Assembly (NCBI GenBank): GCA_029834535.1 | Contig: JAQMWT010000358.1 | Location: 1 to 64,000, forward strand | Direction: 5' to 3' | Source of the DNA: Chrysophaeum taylorii | Lineage: Eukaryota > Sar > Pelagophyceae > Pelagomonadales > Pelagomonadaceae | DNA length: 64,000 nucleotides | Shown: piece by piece, positions 50,265 to 60,503 of the stretch | Numbering within the stretch: the first letter of the stretch is position 1 | How the letters are laid out: each line of letters begins with the position of its first letter | The notes under the pieces: generated by a model | What the model saw: only the letters and a program-made list of their open reading frames with translations | Told to the model about the DNA's origin: nothing | The model's database searches: none | Made by a program: the position numbers and the translations under genes

Positions 50265-51938
50265 ATGGCACGGCGGGTGTTGGCGGCGCTGTTGGCCGCA
50301 CGAGGACTGGAGGGGTCCGAGGATTTGGGTTCGTCGTCATCGTTGTCGTCTCTTCCTCCCAGACGGAAAAGTTGCGAGGCCTTCCGATGCGCGTTTCGGA
50401 ACGCGTCGCGGGCGTGCGTCGAAGAGCAGCCATTGCAGGAGGACGGCGAGAAGGTGGTGCGCGTGTATATATACTCCGAGCTGAGCCCCTCGTTGTACGA
50501 CGTCGGGTGGCGACCATCGGGCGAGTGGGACTGCGAGGAACCCGTGACGGGAAACGCGGACGACGTGATCGATCAGGTATTTGGGACTTTTGGGGTAACC
50601 AAGCACGCGACGTGCCCCGTAGTCCCCGGCGAGGCATGGCGAACCATGTTTGCGAGCCAGCAGTGGCGCGCCTCGGAGATGCTGCTGTTCCGGGCGGCGA
50701 CGTCGCTCCGGTGTCCGCGCGAATTCGATCCGGGCCGCGCCGACCTCTTTTTGGTGCCCGTGCTGCCCGCGAGCAAGTCGACGACGCAGTGGAACGCTGC
50801 GTGCACCCACGCCGACGCCTCGGAGCGCGGACTGCTGCGCGAGCTCAAGTACTTCAACCTCCGCACGGCGCACCGCCACCTTCTCGTCGTCGGTAAGGGC
50901 CTCGCGAACGCCAAGGAGTGCGAGTGGTTTCTCGAACCGCACACCCTCCTGCGGCGCGCGCAGCGCTTCGCCTACTCGGCGCGCGTCATCCTCCCAAAGG
51001 ACGACTACGACGCGCGGCGCGCCAAGCCCCGGTACGGCCCGGCACACCTGCCGTACGTCCCGAGTTCGGCCGCGGCTCTAGACCGCGCGCTCCCGAGGGA
51101 CGCCGAGCTCCGCGAGGAGCTCGAGATCGCGCCCAACCTCGTGTCGATTCCGTACCCCTCCTCGATCCACGCCTCCCGCGACACGAATCCCCGCGGCGCC
51201 CCGTGGCGCGTTCGCCCGCTCGCCGAGAGAGACATCTTGATGAGCTTCCAGGGTACGCTCCCCAAGGAGAAGGCCGTGCGAATCGGGGAGAACGGCACGC
51301 TCCTCCAGGACAAGCACTACGGCGCGAGCGTCCGCGAGCGCATCGTCGAGATCTGCGCTAATCTCCCGCAGTCCATCTGCCTCTTCGACAACCTCGACCC
51401 CGAAAAACACTACCACTATCGCCGCGTCGCTTCGCCTCCAGGCGAGTGCTTCGATCACCTCGGCCGCCGCGGCTTCCGTCCAGAGTCCCTCGAGCGCGTC
51501 AAGGGACGCAGCGTTTTTTGCCTCGAACCCATGGGCGACTCGCCCTACCGCAAGAGCATCTGGGATTCCCTCGCCGTTGGCTGCATTCCCGTCGTCTTTT
51601 CCCTCTACGCCGAAATTACCGCCCCCTGGCACTGGGGCTCGTGGCGAAACGACTCCCGCGTCTATATCCCCGAACAATTGCTCTTCGAAGACGACTTCGA
51701 CATCGTCCACCACCTTGCCTCCATACCCAACGCCACCGTCAGGAGGATGCAGGAGACAATCGCCTCCAATAATCACCGCATACAGTTCGCCATCGACGAC
51801 CTCCCCTACGATGCCTACGAGACTCTCGTACGACGCGCCGCCGCCGAGGCCAGCCACTTCGAGGCAACCTACCCGCACCGATTGAAGCACCACCACCAGG
51901 CCGAGACCGGCCAGTGGCTCGACGTTCGAACGTCCTAG
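50265..51938 (+). CDS. Exostosin-family (GT47) glycosyltransferase (557 aa)
   Basis: Family proteins transfer sugars in the Golgi: glucuronic acid or GlcNAc in heparan synthesis, or xylosyl/galactosyl units in wall polysaccharides. The N-terminal domain begins VVRVYIYSELSPSLYDVGWR after a weak leader (MARRVLAALLAARGLEGSED) and contains ADLFLVPVLPASKS. The C-terminal donor-binding domain has ERDILMSFQGTLPKE, GRSVFCLEPMGDSPYRKSIW (~410-430) and DSLAVGCIPVVFSLYAEITA, with an acidic pocket EDDFDIV. Several Cys residues. The leader is only weakly hydrophobic, so a membrane anchor is not obvious. Sits 104 bp after the kinase, same strand. Confidence 0.85.
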   Translation: MARRVLAALLAARGLEGSEDLGSSSSLSSLPPRRKSCEAFRCAFRNASRACVEEQPLQEDGEKVVRVYIYSELSPSLYDVGWRPSGEWDCEEPVTGNADDVIDQVFGTFGVTKHATCPVVPGEAWRTMFASQQWRASEMLLFRAATSLRCPREFDPGRADLFLVPVLPASKSTTQWNAACTHADASERGLLRELKYFNLRTAHRHLLVVGKGLANAKECEWFLEPHTLLRRAQRFAYSARVILPKDDYDARRAKPRYGPAHLPYVPSSAAALDRALPRDAELREELEIAPNLVSIPYPSSIHASRDTNPRGAPWRVRPLAERDILMSFQGTLPKEKAVRIGENGTLLQDKHYGASVRERIVEICANLPQSICLFDNLDPEKHYHYRRVASPPGECFDHLGRRGFRPESLERVKGRSVFCLEPMGDSPYRKSIWDSLAVGCIPVVFSLYAEITAPWHWGSWRNDSRVYIPEQLLFEDDFDIVHHLASIPNATVRRMQETIASNNHRIQFAIDDLPYDAYETLVRRAAAEASHFEATYPHRLKHHHQAETGQWLDVRTS

Positions 51939-51946
51939 TAAAAACC

Positions 51947-51984
<38 letters not shown>

Positions 51985-52275
51985 TTCGGCGCTGCATCCA
52001 TCCATCCACCCGTTTATTTATGCATTCAGTCTAGGAGGAACAACTAGGACCCTTTGTCTTTTCGTTTTTGCACAGCACAGCACAGCTCAGCACACGCCCG
52101 TCCGCCCGCCCGCTCACTCTATGATACTATATCCGCGCCCCCCCGCCGCGGGGAAGGGAGGGAATGGCACCCTCCTCCTCGTCGTCTCGGAATAAAAATA
52201 CCGTCGTCATCGTCCCTCGACATAAAAATAAATTAAAAGCGCACACACACCACAGAGTGAGCCAATAAAAATCAA
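51939..52275. other. Convergent 3' region with (GAC)n microsatellite
   Basis: A (GAC)n run of roughly 12 units at 51947-51983 directly follows the exostosin stop. AATAAA-type signals occur at ~52191 (plus strand) and several AATAAA/TTTATT motifs at 52200-52270, so both converging genes probably polyadenylate here. Confidence 0.75.
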
Positions 52276-53847
52276 TCAACACAAGCCGGCGGACTCCTCC
52301 TCCTTGGCATCGCCGCCGCCCTGGAGCTCGAGGCCACCCAGGTCTCCGACGTCAACCGGAGGTAAAGTGTCGGGAGCCTTACCACTGTTGTTGTTGTCGT
52401 CGTCGTCTCGAGGTGGTTGTTTGGTGGCCGTCGTCGTCGTCGTCGTCGTCGTCGAGAGCTCAATCGACGGAAGTTTAGCGATCTTCTTCGACGGGTTGAC
52501 CGACTTGTTTCGTATTCTTTCGAGGGCGCGGAGCGAGAGGTAGGAGAGGAGGGCAAAAAAGGAGAGCGCTACGCCCGGAAGCACGGGGTGGACCTCGGCC
52601 AGCGCAGTCTGGACGAGGGGCGCGGTTCCTCCGAAGAGGGCTTGCGAGACGTTGTAGGCTATGCCTGGGGCGTGGTAGGCGAAACAAGTCAAAAAGGACG
52701 TACCGATGGCCGCCACGCGGATCTCGGGCGGGAAAGAGCAGACGAGGAAGTAGGGCATGCCGGCGCCGAAGGAGGCGAGGCAGGGCGCGATCAAAAGCTG
52801 CGCGAAGATTGCGGCGGGCGTCGAGCGCGACGCCGAGACGATCGCGAACGCCGGCATCGAGACGAGGAGCATGCCGAGCTGGCCACGGACGAGGGCCCGT
52901 CGGGCCCCCGCGCGAGGGTCGTCGGTGCGCGTGGTGAGGGCCATCGGAACAAAGAGCATGCAGAGAACAGCGAGCATGGCCGCGTTGACGGCGTAGGCGC
53001 CCCGAACGGGGTCCGAGCCAGAAACGCGCTCGGCGTAGAAGAGGCCCATCCAAATAAACGAGGTGTAGAAGCCGCCGCACCAGAGGGCCGAAACCCCCGC
53101 GACGCTCGCGACCTCGGCCCGCCGCGTGCGCCAGACCTCGAGGAGCGGATTCCTCCCCGTCTCTTTGATCAGTTCCGGCTCGTGGTTTCCTATGCCTCGT
53201 CGCAAAGCGATTCCCGTCGCACCGAGCGGAAGCCCGAGGCAGAAACAGAGGCGCCAGCCGAGCCGATACAAATCGCGCCTGCTCAGCACGGCGCGCGTCA
53301 CGGCGACCATCCCGATGCCCAGCAGCGTCCCGCAGTTCGACCCGTCGAGGACCAGACCAGTCCACGCGGCAGCCCCTCGCCGGCTCGGAGCGTGCTCGGC
53401 GACGAACACGTAGGCGGTCACGAGCTCCCCGCCCACGGCGACGCCCTGGCACAGCCGGAGCACGACGAGGGCCGCCGTCGCGAACCCACCAATCGACGAG
53501 TACCCGGGCAAGAGGCCTATCGCCACGCTCGGGACCAGCATCATCGCGATCGACATCTCCAGGGCAATTTTTCGTCCGAGGGTGTCCCCGATCCACCCGA
53601 ACATCAGGCCCCCCACGGGACGCATCACGAACGCCGCGCCGAACACGGCGAGCGCCTCGAGCAGCGACGCGGTTCTCGTCGACGCCGGAAAAAAAACGTC
53701 CCCGAGCACGTCCGCGAGGCCGCCAAACACGGCAAAATCGTACCACTCGAGGATGTTCCCAATCGTAGACGCGGTGAACTTGCGCGCAAACGACACCCTT
53801 CGCGCCGACCCATCATCCTCAGACGCGCCGACGCTCGAGAACCTCAT
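52276..53847 (-). CDS. MFS transporter of the metabolite:H+ symporter (MHS, ProP-like) family (523 aa)
   Basis: Twelve hydrophobic spans. The opening GNILEWYDFAVFGGLADVLG is the MHS signature (GN..EWYDF.vyg). The MFS motif is FGWIGDTLGRKIALEMSIAM, and RLCQGVAVGGELVTAYVFVA matches the R.lQG...GGE block of TM4. Bacterial relatives import proline, betaine, ectoine, dicarboxylates or shikimate with H+ or Na+. The substrate here cannot be told. The C-terminal ~70 residues (Thr run from GTC repeats, Asp/Asn run, no domain) are cytosolic and unlike bacterial members. Bacterial-type family in a eukaryote suggests old gene transfer. Confidence 0.88.
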   Translation of the reverse strand: MRFSSVGASEDDGSARRVSFARKFTASTIGNILEWYDFAVFGGLADVLGDVFFPASTRTASLLEALAVFGAAFVMRPVGGLMFGWIGDTLGRKIALEMSIAMMLVPSVAIGLLPGYSSIGGFATAALVVLRLCQGVAVGGELVTAYVFVAEHAPSRRGAAAWTGLVLDGSNCGTLLGIGMVAVTRAVLSRRDLYRLGWRLCFCLGLPLGATGIALRRGIGNHEPELIKETGRNPLLEVWRTRRAEVASVAGVSALWCGGFYTSFIWMGLFYAERVSGSDPVRGAYAVNAAMLAVLCMLFVPMALTTRTDDPRAGARRALVRGQLGMLLVSMPAFAIVSASRSTPAAIFAQLLIAPCLASFGAGMPYFLVCSFPPEIRVAAIGTSFLTCFAYHAPGIAYNVSQALFGGTAPLVQTALAEVHPVLPGVALSFFALLSYLSLRALERIRNKSVNPSKKIAKLPSIELSTTTTTTTTATKQPPRDDDDNNNSGKAPDTLPPVDVGDLGGLELQGGGDAKEEESAGLC

Positions 53848-54265
53848 CTATATAGGTTTCGACCTAAAAAAACCCTTCGTCTTCTAATAACATGCTGTTA
53901 TGAGGTCTGTCGTTGTAGAAGTAAAACTGCGGCCCCGACGCGCGTGCACCAAGACATGAACGCGGCGTGCTGCTCGCACAAACCTCAGGTGCGTCGCCAT
54001 TCCTTTGACGACGACGACGACGACGACGACCTCTCATGATCTATCTGCCTCGGCTTTGTGCCCGCCTCCGGTCTGTCCAGACAAGTCAGCACCCGCCGTG
54101 TGTTCGGGTCTCTAATTGTACAGCAAGCTCAAAAAACAAGTCTGATAATGGGCGGCAAGCAGGAAAAGCCACGGGATGGGGGCGTGCGCGATGTTGGCGA
54201 ATCGAATCACACGCGCGCGCGCAAACATGATGCGTGGTGCTCGTTGGCGAGCTTCATCCATCTCC
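53848..54265. other. Intergenic; (GAC)n run, no supported gene
   Basis: Upstream of the MFS gene, with TATATAG immediately before its ATG (too close to serve as its TATA box), and a short (GAC)n run at ~54007-54030. Confidence 0.5.
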
Positions 54266-56272
54266 TTATAGTCGGTGGGAGTGGACGCTGCGGCCCGAGA
54301 TGTTGGTGCCCCGCGGGTGACGGCGAAAGGTCATCGTGACGGGGCGCGGGCCCTGTCTGATGCGGTTGACGAGGGCGGCGAAGTGCGCGACGCCGTGCTC
54401 GCCCTTGGCGAGGATGGCGGTGTTGGGAGCGTCGTTGTCGATCCTGAGGAGCTCGTCGTGGCGCTGGAGGAAGGGGGGTCCGGCGGCGTCGACGACGATG
54501 CGCATCACGCCCTTTTTGACGGCGCGGAGCGCGATCGAAAACCCTAAAACTTTTTCATAAAACGTGAGGTCAAAGTCGACGGCGTCATCTTTGTTTGCCG
54601 CCGCCGCATCGTCGTCGTCGTCGTCGTCGTCGACAGAATTCGCTTCTTTCGACTCCACACGGATCTCTTTTTTCGACTCGACGACGATCTCATCTTTCGA
54701 AGACTCCATCGAGGTCTCTTTTTTCGACTCTCCTCCAATATCGCCAACCTCATCGTGCGCGTGGAGGACCTTCTCGCGTTCTGCAGCGACATGAATATTT
54801 TCTTTTCGCTCTTCCGCGGCGAACTCGTCGTCTCCGCACTTGGTCTCGCTCCCGTCGAGCCACGAGGCGTCGGCGGCGAGATCGTCGTCGGGAACGCTCT
54901 CGGTGACGGCAACCTCGGGCCTCCCGGCTGCCTTGGCGGGAACCACGAGGTGTTCGGTCGTCGTCGTCGAGGGCGAGACAGTCCCCTCGAGGGGCTCCTC
55001 CTCGTCGATCTTTTCGAGGTGGGGGTCTGCGCTCGCCTCGACGTCGCGTCGGTCCTGTTTTTCGTATCGAGACGTCGGGCGCGGGCGGGTGTATTGCTGG
55101 TTGAAGTTTGTGATGTCGGGGGCGTAGAGAAAGAAGGGCTCGGCGAGGTCCGCGAGGAACTTGTGGGGCCAGTAGCCCGCGCCCAAGACGCACCACATGG
55201 GATGCTCGAGTTGGAGGTTTGGCCTGATGTTGACCTCGACGTAGCCCGTGAGCGGGTGGAACGGATTCCAGTAAGACAGGCTGATGGCGTAGGCCAACCG
55301 CGAGGCCTGCTGGCTGAGGGGCGGGGGCCGCGGGAGGAACTCGCTCCGTTTCCGCAGCGGGGCGTGGCCGACCCGCGATAAGTGGAGGCCGAGCGCGTAG
55401 TCGACGCCGATCGCCGTCGGGACCTGGATCCCGTCCTGCTCGCGGTAGAGCGGCGTCGAGGCACGCCGCGACCCCGGAGGATGCGGGTAGGCCGCCGCGA
55501 AGACGTCCTCGTCGACCCGCACGAGCGAGGCGTCGCGATGCAAGGCCCGCGATATGTTGTGGCGCACGAGTATCATCGCTTCGTCGGCCGTCGACGTGAA
55601 CTTCATCGGCTCGGTCCACTGGTTGCAGTGTCGCGTGGCGAGCTTGCCGATCCAAGGATTCGTCGCGAACAAGTACTTCAAGACGGGGTCGAACGCCAGC
55701 ATCCGGGGGTATCGCGTCGCGAAATCGAACGGACCTTGCCGATACGACGCCGAGACGATAGCGGCGACGAGGTCGCACCACGACGACGGCGTCGGACACA
55801 GCGTCGACGACGACAGAAAGGGCCACAGCCTGTCCCAGTTTTCGCACACCTGGGAGGCCCCGCGCACCAGCAACCCGGCCGGTGCGCACGCGATGTGTGC
55901 GACAACCAGGACGATTGCGAGGTACGCGACCTCGAAAAATATCACCGGCGAGTGCGCGACCAGCGCTATAGAGCAGAACACCCCGAACGGGATCGTCCGC
56001 TTCACGTCTTCCGACGGTCCCGACACCCACGCATAAAACGCGCACATCATCAAGAACGGAAAACTCGCCACCAGCGTCACGACGTACGTGATGAGACTTA
56101 GTGGGAGCAGCACCACACCCCACACCGTCGCGTACTTGTCCCCGAAATCCCACGCCTCCGGCTGCTCAACCACCCCGCCGTCCATGCTGATCATGGCCTG
56201 CGCCTCGTGGCTCTCGGTTGGACCCGAACACCCCGGGATCATCTCTTCGAGGTGCTCATCGGGAGGCAACAT
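54266..56272 (-). CDS. Paralogue A: membrane protein with C-terminal PDZ-like domain (668 aa)
   Basis: I start at ATG 56272 (MLPPDEHLEEMIPG) because homology with paralogue B begins just after it. Residues ~45-160 have four hydrophobic spans (VWGVVLLPLSLITYVVTLVA, VIFFEVAYLAIVLVVAHIAC). A conserved globular domain of ~280 residues follows, with NPWIGKLATRHCNQWTEPMK, HNISRALHRDASLVRVDEDV, YAISLSYWNPFHPLTGYVEV and HPMWCVLGAGYWPHK. Then an acidic, repetitive linker (KKEIRVESK repeats, Asp run). The end is PDZ-like: YEKVLGFSIALRAVKKGVM, DELLRIDNDAPN, and RQGPRPVTMTFRR. I do not recognise the central domain. PDZ assignment is moderate. Probably a membrane scaffold. Confidence 0.78.
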   Translation of the reverse strand: MLPPDEHLEEMIPGCSGPTESHEAQAMISMDGGVVEQPEAWDFGDKYATVWGVVLLPLSLITYVVTLVASFPFLMMCAFYAWVSGPSEDVKRTIPFGVFCSIALVAHSPVIFFEVAYLAIVLVVAHIACAPAGLLVRGASQVCENWDRLWPFLSSSTLCPTPSSWCDLVAAIVSASYRQGPFDFATRYPRMLAFDPVLKYLFATNPWIGKLATRHCNQWTEPMKFTSTADEAMILVRHNISRALHRDASLVRVDEDVFAAAYPHPPGSRRASTPLYREQDGIQVPTAIGVDYALGLHLSRVGHAPLRKRSEFLPRPPPLSQQASRLAYAISLSYWNPFHPLTGYVEVNIRPNLQLEHPMWCVLGAGYWPHKFLADLAEPFFLYAPDITNFNQQYTRPRPTSRYEKQDRRDVEASADPHLEKIDEEEPLEGTVSPSTTTTEHLVVPAKAAGRPEVAVTESVPDDDLAADASWLDGSETKCGDDEFAAEERKENIHVAAEREKVLHAHDEVGDIGGESKKETSMESSKDEIVVESKKEIRVESKEANSVDDDDDDDDAAAANKDDAVDFDLTFYEKVLGFSIALRAVKKGVMRIVVDAAGPPFLQRHDELLRIDNDAPNTAILAKGEHGVAHFAALVNRIRQGPRPVTMTFRRHPRGTNISGRSVHSHRL

Positions 56273-57916
56273 CCTTGCCTGCTCCTTCAGCCGCCCACAA
56301 GTAGTTGAATACAAACCCCTCTCAGGAAAAGAGAATCCTAGAAAAAACAAAGTCCGCAGAATCGGATACAATACAAAACGACTTTGCTGCCCATACAAAA
56401 TTTCATGAAAATCGCACTACTAACACACCTCGCCACCATATACTACTACGGACACATTCATTCCTTCAACCTTTCTACCGCGCGTGAATGTCGAACTTCA
56501 CGAGCACTTTTCTAGACACATCTTATGTATTTATATTTTTATTTATTTATATATTTATATACACATTAAGGCCCTGGTGGACGCGAGGATGGCTGGTTTT
56601 ACACAAAATCTCGATCGGTAGATAAATATGACGCTACTAATAAACAAACTCCAGACAACAACCACCGAACGCAAGGATAGTATTATGATCCTCCTCCTTG
56701 TCAACCCCATATTTTTTACTTTTTATGAACACAAAAATGTCGTCCACCCCAGCGGGATGGTTTCGCGGTTACACCAAAAGGCGACCAACGCCAAAAAAAA
56801 AAAAAGGCGCGGCTACTTTTTCGTCTTGGCTTGGCTTGTCGTCCTTACGCCGCCTCGCGGACAGCGAGCGACAACAACAACAACAACAACAACAACAGAG
56901 TTGTCGTGCCATCATCAAAATATCGTGCCTCAATCACGCACGGCGTCCGCCACTGTCGTCGGCATCACGCATCTTCTTCAAACGCTGCCATTTCTTTGCC
57001 TACAAATGGAGCTCACAATAACATCACTCGCGCTACCATTTTTTTTCCTCACGGGCTTGCGGTATCCGCCAAGGCCATTCAAGCGCCATCCGCTGCCTCT
57101 CGGCACGGACGCGACGCTGTAGCGCGCTTCCTGGATCCGAACACGCTGCGTCGGGTATTTTTTTAACACGAGCGATGTCGTCACGATGATAGATAGACTT
57201 CGCTTCATAAATTTCAATTCAATCTCTTCAGTTCCTCCCAGAGCTATTTTCCTTGACGTTATTTTTTACGCCGAAGTATTTTTTCTCTAACGGACGATAG
57301 ATTGGTGAGAGGAAAGGATCCAGAACCGCCGCCGTTATCTTCAATTTTAGACGTTCGTAAGTCCTTTCTCGTTTTTCTTAGGGACATTATTATTAGGGAC
57401 GTGGTTTGAGCAGCAGCTTGTTGGAAAAAAAATAGCAAAACATTTGGTGGTCTCGACATGCCGTAAGACGCGCGCGGTGCTCAGGGCAGCACGTTCACGG
57501 GCGCAGTACATTCACACAGAAAAGTAAATGGAGGCAGGCATGAAAGAGATGAAGTGTGGAGGCGCACACGTGCCTTGGCAATAAGGTGTATAATCCGCGA
57601 AGTCTGTGCCTCATGAGCGTACTCCAACCTGTGTGGTTTTCGTCGCCATTTCGCTCAGGCAGGTGATGGGTAGGGCAAACGTAGGGCGCAGACCTTATTG
57701 GTAAGATGCGATTTTCGGGGTGCGAAGACAATGTGCGTTGGCTGCAGGACATATGCACAACAAACATCACAAGCACAGGGCGGAGAGGAAATAAGGGCTA
57801 GTCATTAAGGAGATTTCGATACAGGCAAGTCGGCCGATCGTCGCCTTGCACGGACAATACGACAATGGCCCTTGACAATATTGGGGGGTGGCGGGGCCTC
57901 CTTTGAGTCCACACGC
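56273..57916. other. Intergenic between the PDZ paralogues; A/T-rich tracts, no gene
   Basis: Contains an A/T-rich repeat (~56524-56566, TTTATATATTTATAT-like), an (AAC)n run (~56874-56897) and poly-A runs. More A/T-rich than its neighbours. No supported frame. Confidence 0.6.
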
Positions 57917-59878
57917 TCAAAGTTCAAGGGTGTGCTTCAGTCGTTCGGACGCAGAGCCATCGTAGGTTATCGAATGGCGGCGGAAACCCATGGTAACGGG
58001 TCGTGGTCCCTGGCGTATGCGGTTCACAAGGGCGGCAAAATGTGCGAGCCCATGCGCATCCTTGGCAAGGATGAGAGCGTTGGGTACGTCGTCGTCGATC
58101 CGGATCAGTTCGTCGTAGATTTGGAGTTGGTGGGAATGATCGTGCGAGACGGAAGCAACGACGACACGCGTCGTTCGTCGCGTCGTTTTGTCGACCTGGA
58201 GCGCGATGCCGAATCCAAGGTCGCGGTCTTTGAAAATGAGCTCAAAATCGGACGTGGTCGAGGAGAGTATGTCGATATTGGTATGACTACTCAGGTCGGG
58301 CTCCTCTTTCAACGGATCGTCGTCGCGCGTGATTTCCACTTCAATTTCTCTCACGCGGACGCCTTCGTCGGGATACGCGTTGGTTTCCGAAACCTCTTCC
58401 CTGAACGTTCCCTCGCTGATTTCGTCCATGCTCGTGCTAGCGGAGCCGTCGGCGCGGGCACCGCATGTCGTCGCTCCCGCCTCGATGTCGCTTTCGGCTT
58501 CGCGTGGTTCGCACTTGATCTTGTCGCCGCTATCCTCGACGTCAACGGGAGGGACGTCCAGTGGCTCGGCCGAAAGGAATTGCTCGTGGTGGTGCTGGTC
58601 GATGAGACCTTGCGCGAGTTTTGCGCGCTGGCGCTCGACATTCGCTGCAGCTTCTGCCTCGATAGCGGCCTCGAGGAAGTCCTTCTCTTCTTCGTGGATC
58701 GGTCGGTGCTGGTTGAAGTGCGAGACGTCGGGCGCGTAGAGAAAGAATGGGGCTGAAAGGTCGGCAAGTGTCTTGTGCGGCCAGTAGCCGGCACCGAGGA
58801 CGCACCACATCGGGTGCTCGAGTTGCAGGCTCGGTCTAAGGTTGACTTCGACGTAGCCGGTCAACGGGTGGAGCGGGTTGAGGTATCCGAGGCTCACGGC
58901 GTAGGCTAGACTTGACGCCTGCTGGCTCAACGGTTGTGGTTTGGCCATGAGCTCGTTGCGCTTGCGCAACGGCGCGTGACCCACGCGTACGAAGTGGACG
59001 CCGACGGCGTACTCGACGCCGACGGCGGTGGGAAGCAACGGGCCGTCGTCGTCGCGGCGATAAAGCGGCACCTCGTGGTCACGTTTCTTGGGTGGGTGAG
59101 GATAGGCCGCGGCGAAGACGGCGTCGTCGACGCGAACCAATGACGCGTCGCGATGTAGCGCACGCGAGATGTTGTGGCGCAGCAGGATCATAGCCTCTTC
59201 GGCCGTGTCGACGAACTTCATCGGTTCCGTCCACTGGTTACAATGGCGCGTCGCGAGCTTGCCAATCCAGGGGTTGGTATTGAACAAGTACTTGTTGACA
59301 GGGTTGAACGCGAGCGTCCTCGTGTAGCGAACTGCGAACTCGAAAAACCCTTGGCGACAGCCAACCGCGACGACCGCCGCAACGAAATCGGACCACAGGG
59401 CGAACGACGGGCAACCGTCGACGGGCGACACGAACGGGCACAACTTCCTCCAGTTCGCGACGACTTGCATTGGGCCGCGAACGATTATCCCGACCGGCGC
59501 GCAGAGCGCGTGTGCGACGAGGAGGATGATTAGGACGTAGACGATCTCCAGCGCAATCACCGGTAAGTGGAGGACGAACCCCAGCGCGCAAAGGATGCCG
59601 AACAACGGCGTGCTCTGGACATCCTCCGTCGGGCCTGCGACTCGTGCGAACCTCGAGCAAAGCGCCAGAAATGGTAGGCTCGTGAGCAGCATCACGAGAT
59701 AAAAAGAGGCGCTCAATGGCATGAGGACGAGGCTAATGACCGTCGCATAGTAATCGCCAAAGTCCCACTCGGGCAGTTCGATGATACCACCATCCCTGCT
59801 GATGAACACCTGGGCCTCAGGGCTTTCGACTGGACCGGATGTGGCCGGGGGTGGGACGCTGGCAGCAAACTCGCTCAT
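57917..59878 (-). CDS. Paralogue B: membrane protein with C-terminal PDZ-like domain (653 aa)
   Basis: Same layout as paralogue A. A short N-terminus is followed by the shared segment EAQVFISRDGGIIELPEWDF. Four hydrophobic spans follow (VISLVLMPLSASFYLVMLLT, VIALEIVYVLIILLVAHALC). The globular domain is nearly collinear (NPWIGKLATRHCNQWTEPMK is identical to A, and GYVEVNLRPSLQLEHPMWCV is close). The acidic linker is different in sequence, and the PDZ-like end is DRDLGFGIALQVDKTTRR, DELIRIDDDVPN, RQGPRPVTMGFRRH. The linker evolves quickly while both end domains are conserved, which suggests the ends carry the function. Start ATG 59878. Confidence 0.78.
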   Translation of the reverse strand: MSEFAASVPPPATSGPVESPEAQVFISRDGGIIELPEWDFGDYYATVISLVLMPLSASFYLVMLLTSLPFLALCSRFARVAGPTEDVQSTPLFGILCALGFVLHLPVIALEIVYVLIILLVAHALCAPVGIIVRGPMQVVANWRKLCPFVSPVDGCPSFALWSDFVAAVVAVGCRQGFFEFAVRYTRTLAFNPVNKYLFNTNPWIGKLATRHCNQWTEPMKFVDTAEEAMILLRHNISRALHRDASLVRVDDAVFAAAYPHPPKKRDHEVPLYRRDDDGPLLPTAVGVEYAVGVHFVRVGHAPLRKRNELMAKPQPLSQQASSLAYAVSLGYLNPLHPLTGYVEVNLRPSLQLEHPMWCVLGAGYWPHKTLADLSAPFFLYAPDVSHFNQHRPIHEEEKDFLEAAIEAEAAANVERQRAKLAQGLIDQHHHEQFLSAEPLDVPPVDVEDSGDKIKCEPREAESDIEAGATTCGARADGSASTSMDEISEGTFREEVSETNAYPDEGVRVREIEVEITRDDDPLKEEPDLSSHTNIDILSSTTSDFELIFKDRDLGFGIALQVDKTTRRTTRVVVASVSHDHSHQLQIYDELIRIDDDVPNALILAKDAHGLAHFAALVNRIRQGPRPVTMGFRRHSITYDGSASERLKHTLEL

Positions 59879-60503
59879 GGCACCACCACCGCTCGAGGCC
59901 GAGGAGGAGCTTCGCTTTGAAATTAAGCAGAAAGCGACTACTAATCAGCTGTGCGACGGTCCAAACCTCTCTGCAACTTCTTTGAGAATGTACTCACAGT
60001 TATTAAAGTTGGGCAGAAAAACAGTGCAACTGCGGAGCAGGTCTCTGTGTGGGCCGGCCGTACTAGGGCAGTTTTTGTACTGGAATGAGTTTTCACTTCT
60101 GACGCTGCACAGAGTATGTGCGGAGTCACGAAAGGGCCCACGATAATAAATAAATAAAATGGATGTTTGAGAAGTAGTAGAAAAAATGAATACTTGACAC
60201 GTCCCAACGTTGATGATGTGCAGGCGCAACAAAATGTCATCGCGATATCCTGGCCAGGCGTACGTGCCTGAAGCATTGAGAATCTTTTATATATCCGAAC
60301 ATATCTAGCATCGATGCCCATCGGTGATGAGAAACTTTCGATCCTAATAAGATAGCCGTCGCAGAAATAGTCTCGTTTTGGGATGTATTATCGCGGAATT
60401 GCCGAAACATAGGACTGCAAGTTATGGGCAAGATCATGCATTCAGGCACGGAACGCGCGGCACACGACGAACGCGCGCGGGATGTAGTAGTAGTAGAAAT
60501 AAT
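59879..60503. other. Intergenic; no supported gene
   Basis: Promoter side of paralogue B and 3' side of MSH6. A/T-rich stretch at 60145-60190 with AATAAATAAATAAAATGG (plus strand). No domain-bearing frame. Confidence 0.55.

Noticed and set aside
53848-53870. TATATAG just before the MFS start codon as its TATA box
   Set aside because: It lies less than 10 nt from the ATG, too close to place a transcription start between them.
52417-54039. 540-codon plus-strand frame opposite the MFS transporter
   Set aside because: Composition is Arg/Glu/Gly-rich antisense shadow; the minus strand has the MHS signature and 12 spans.
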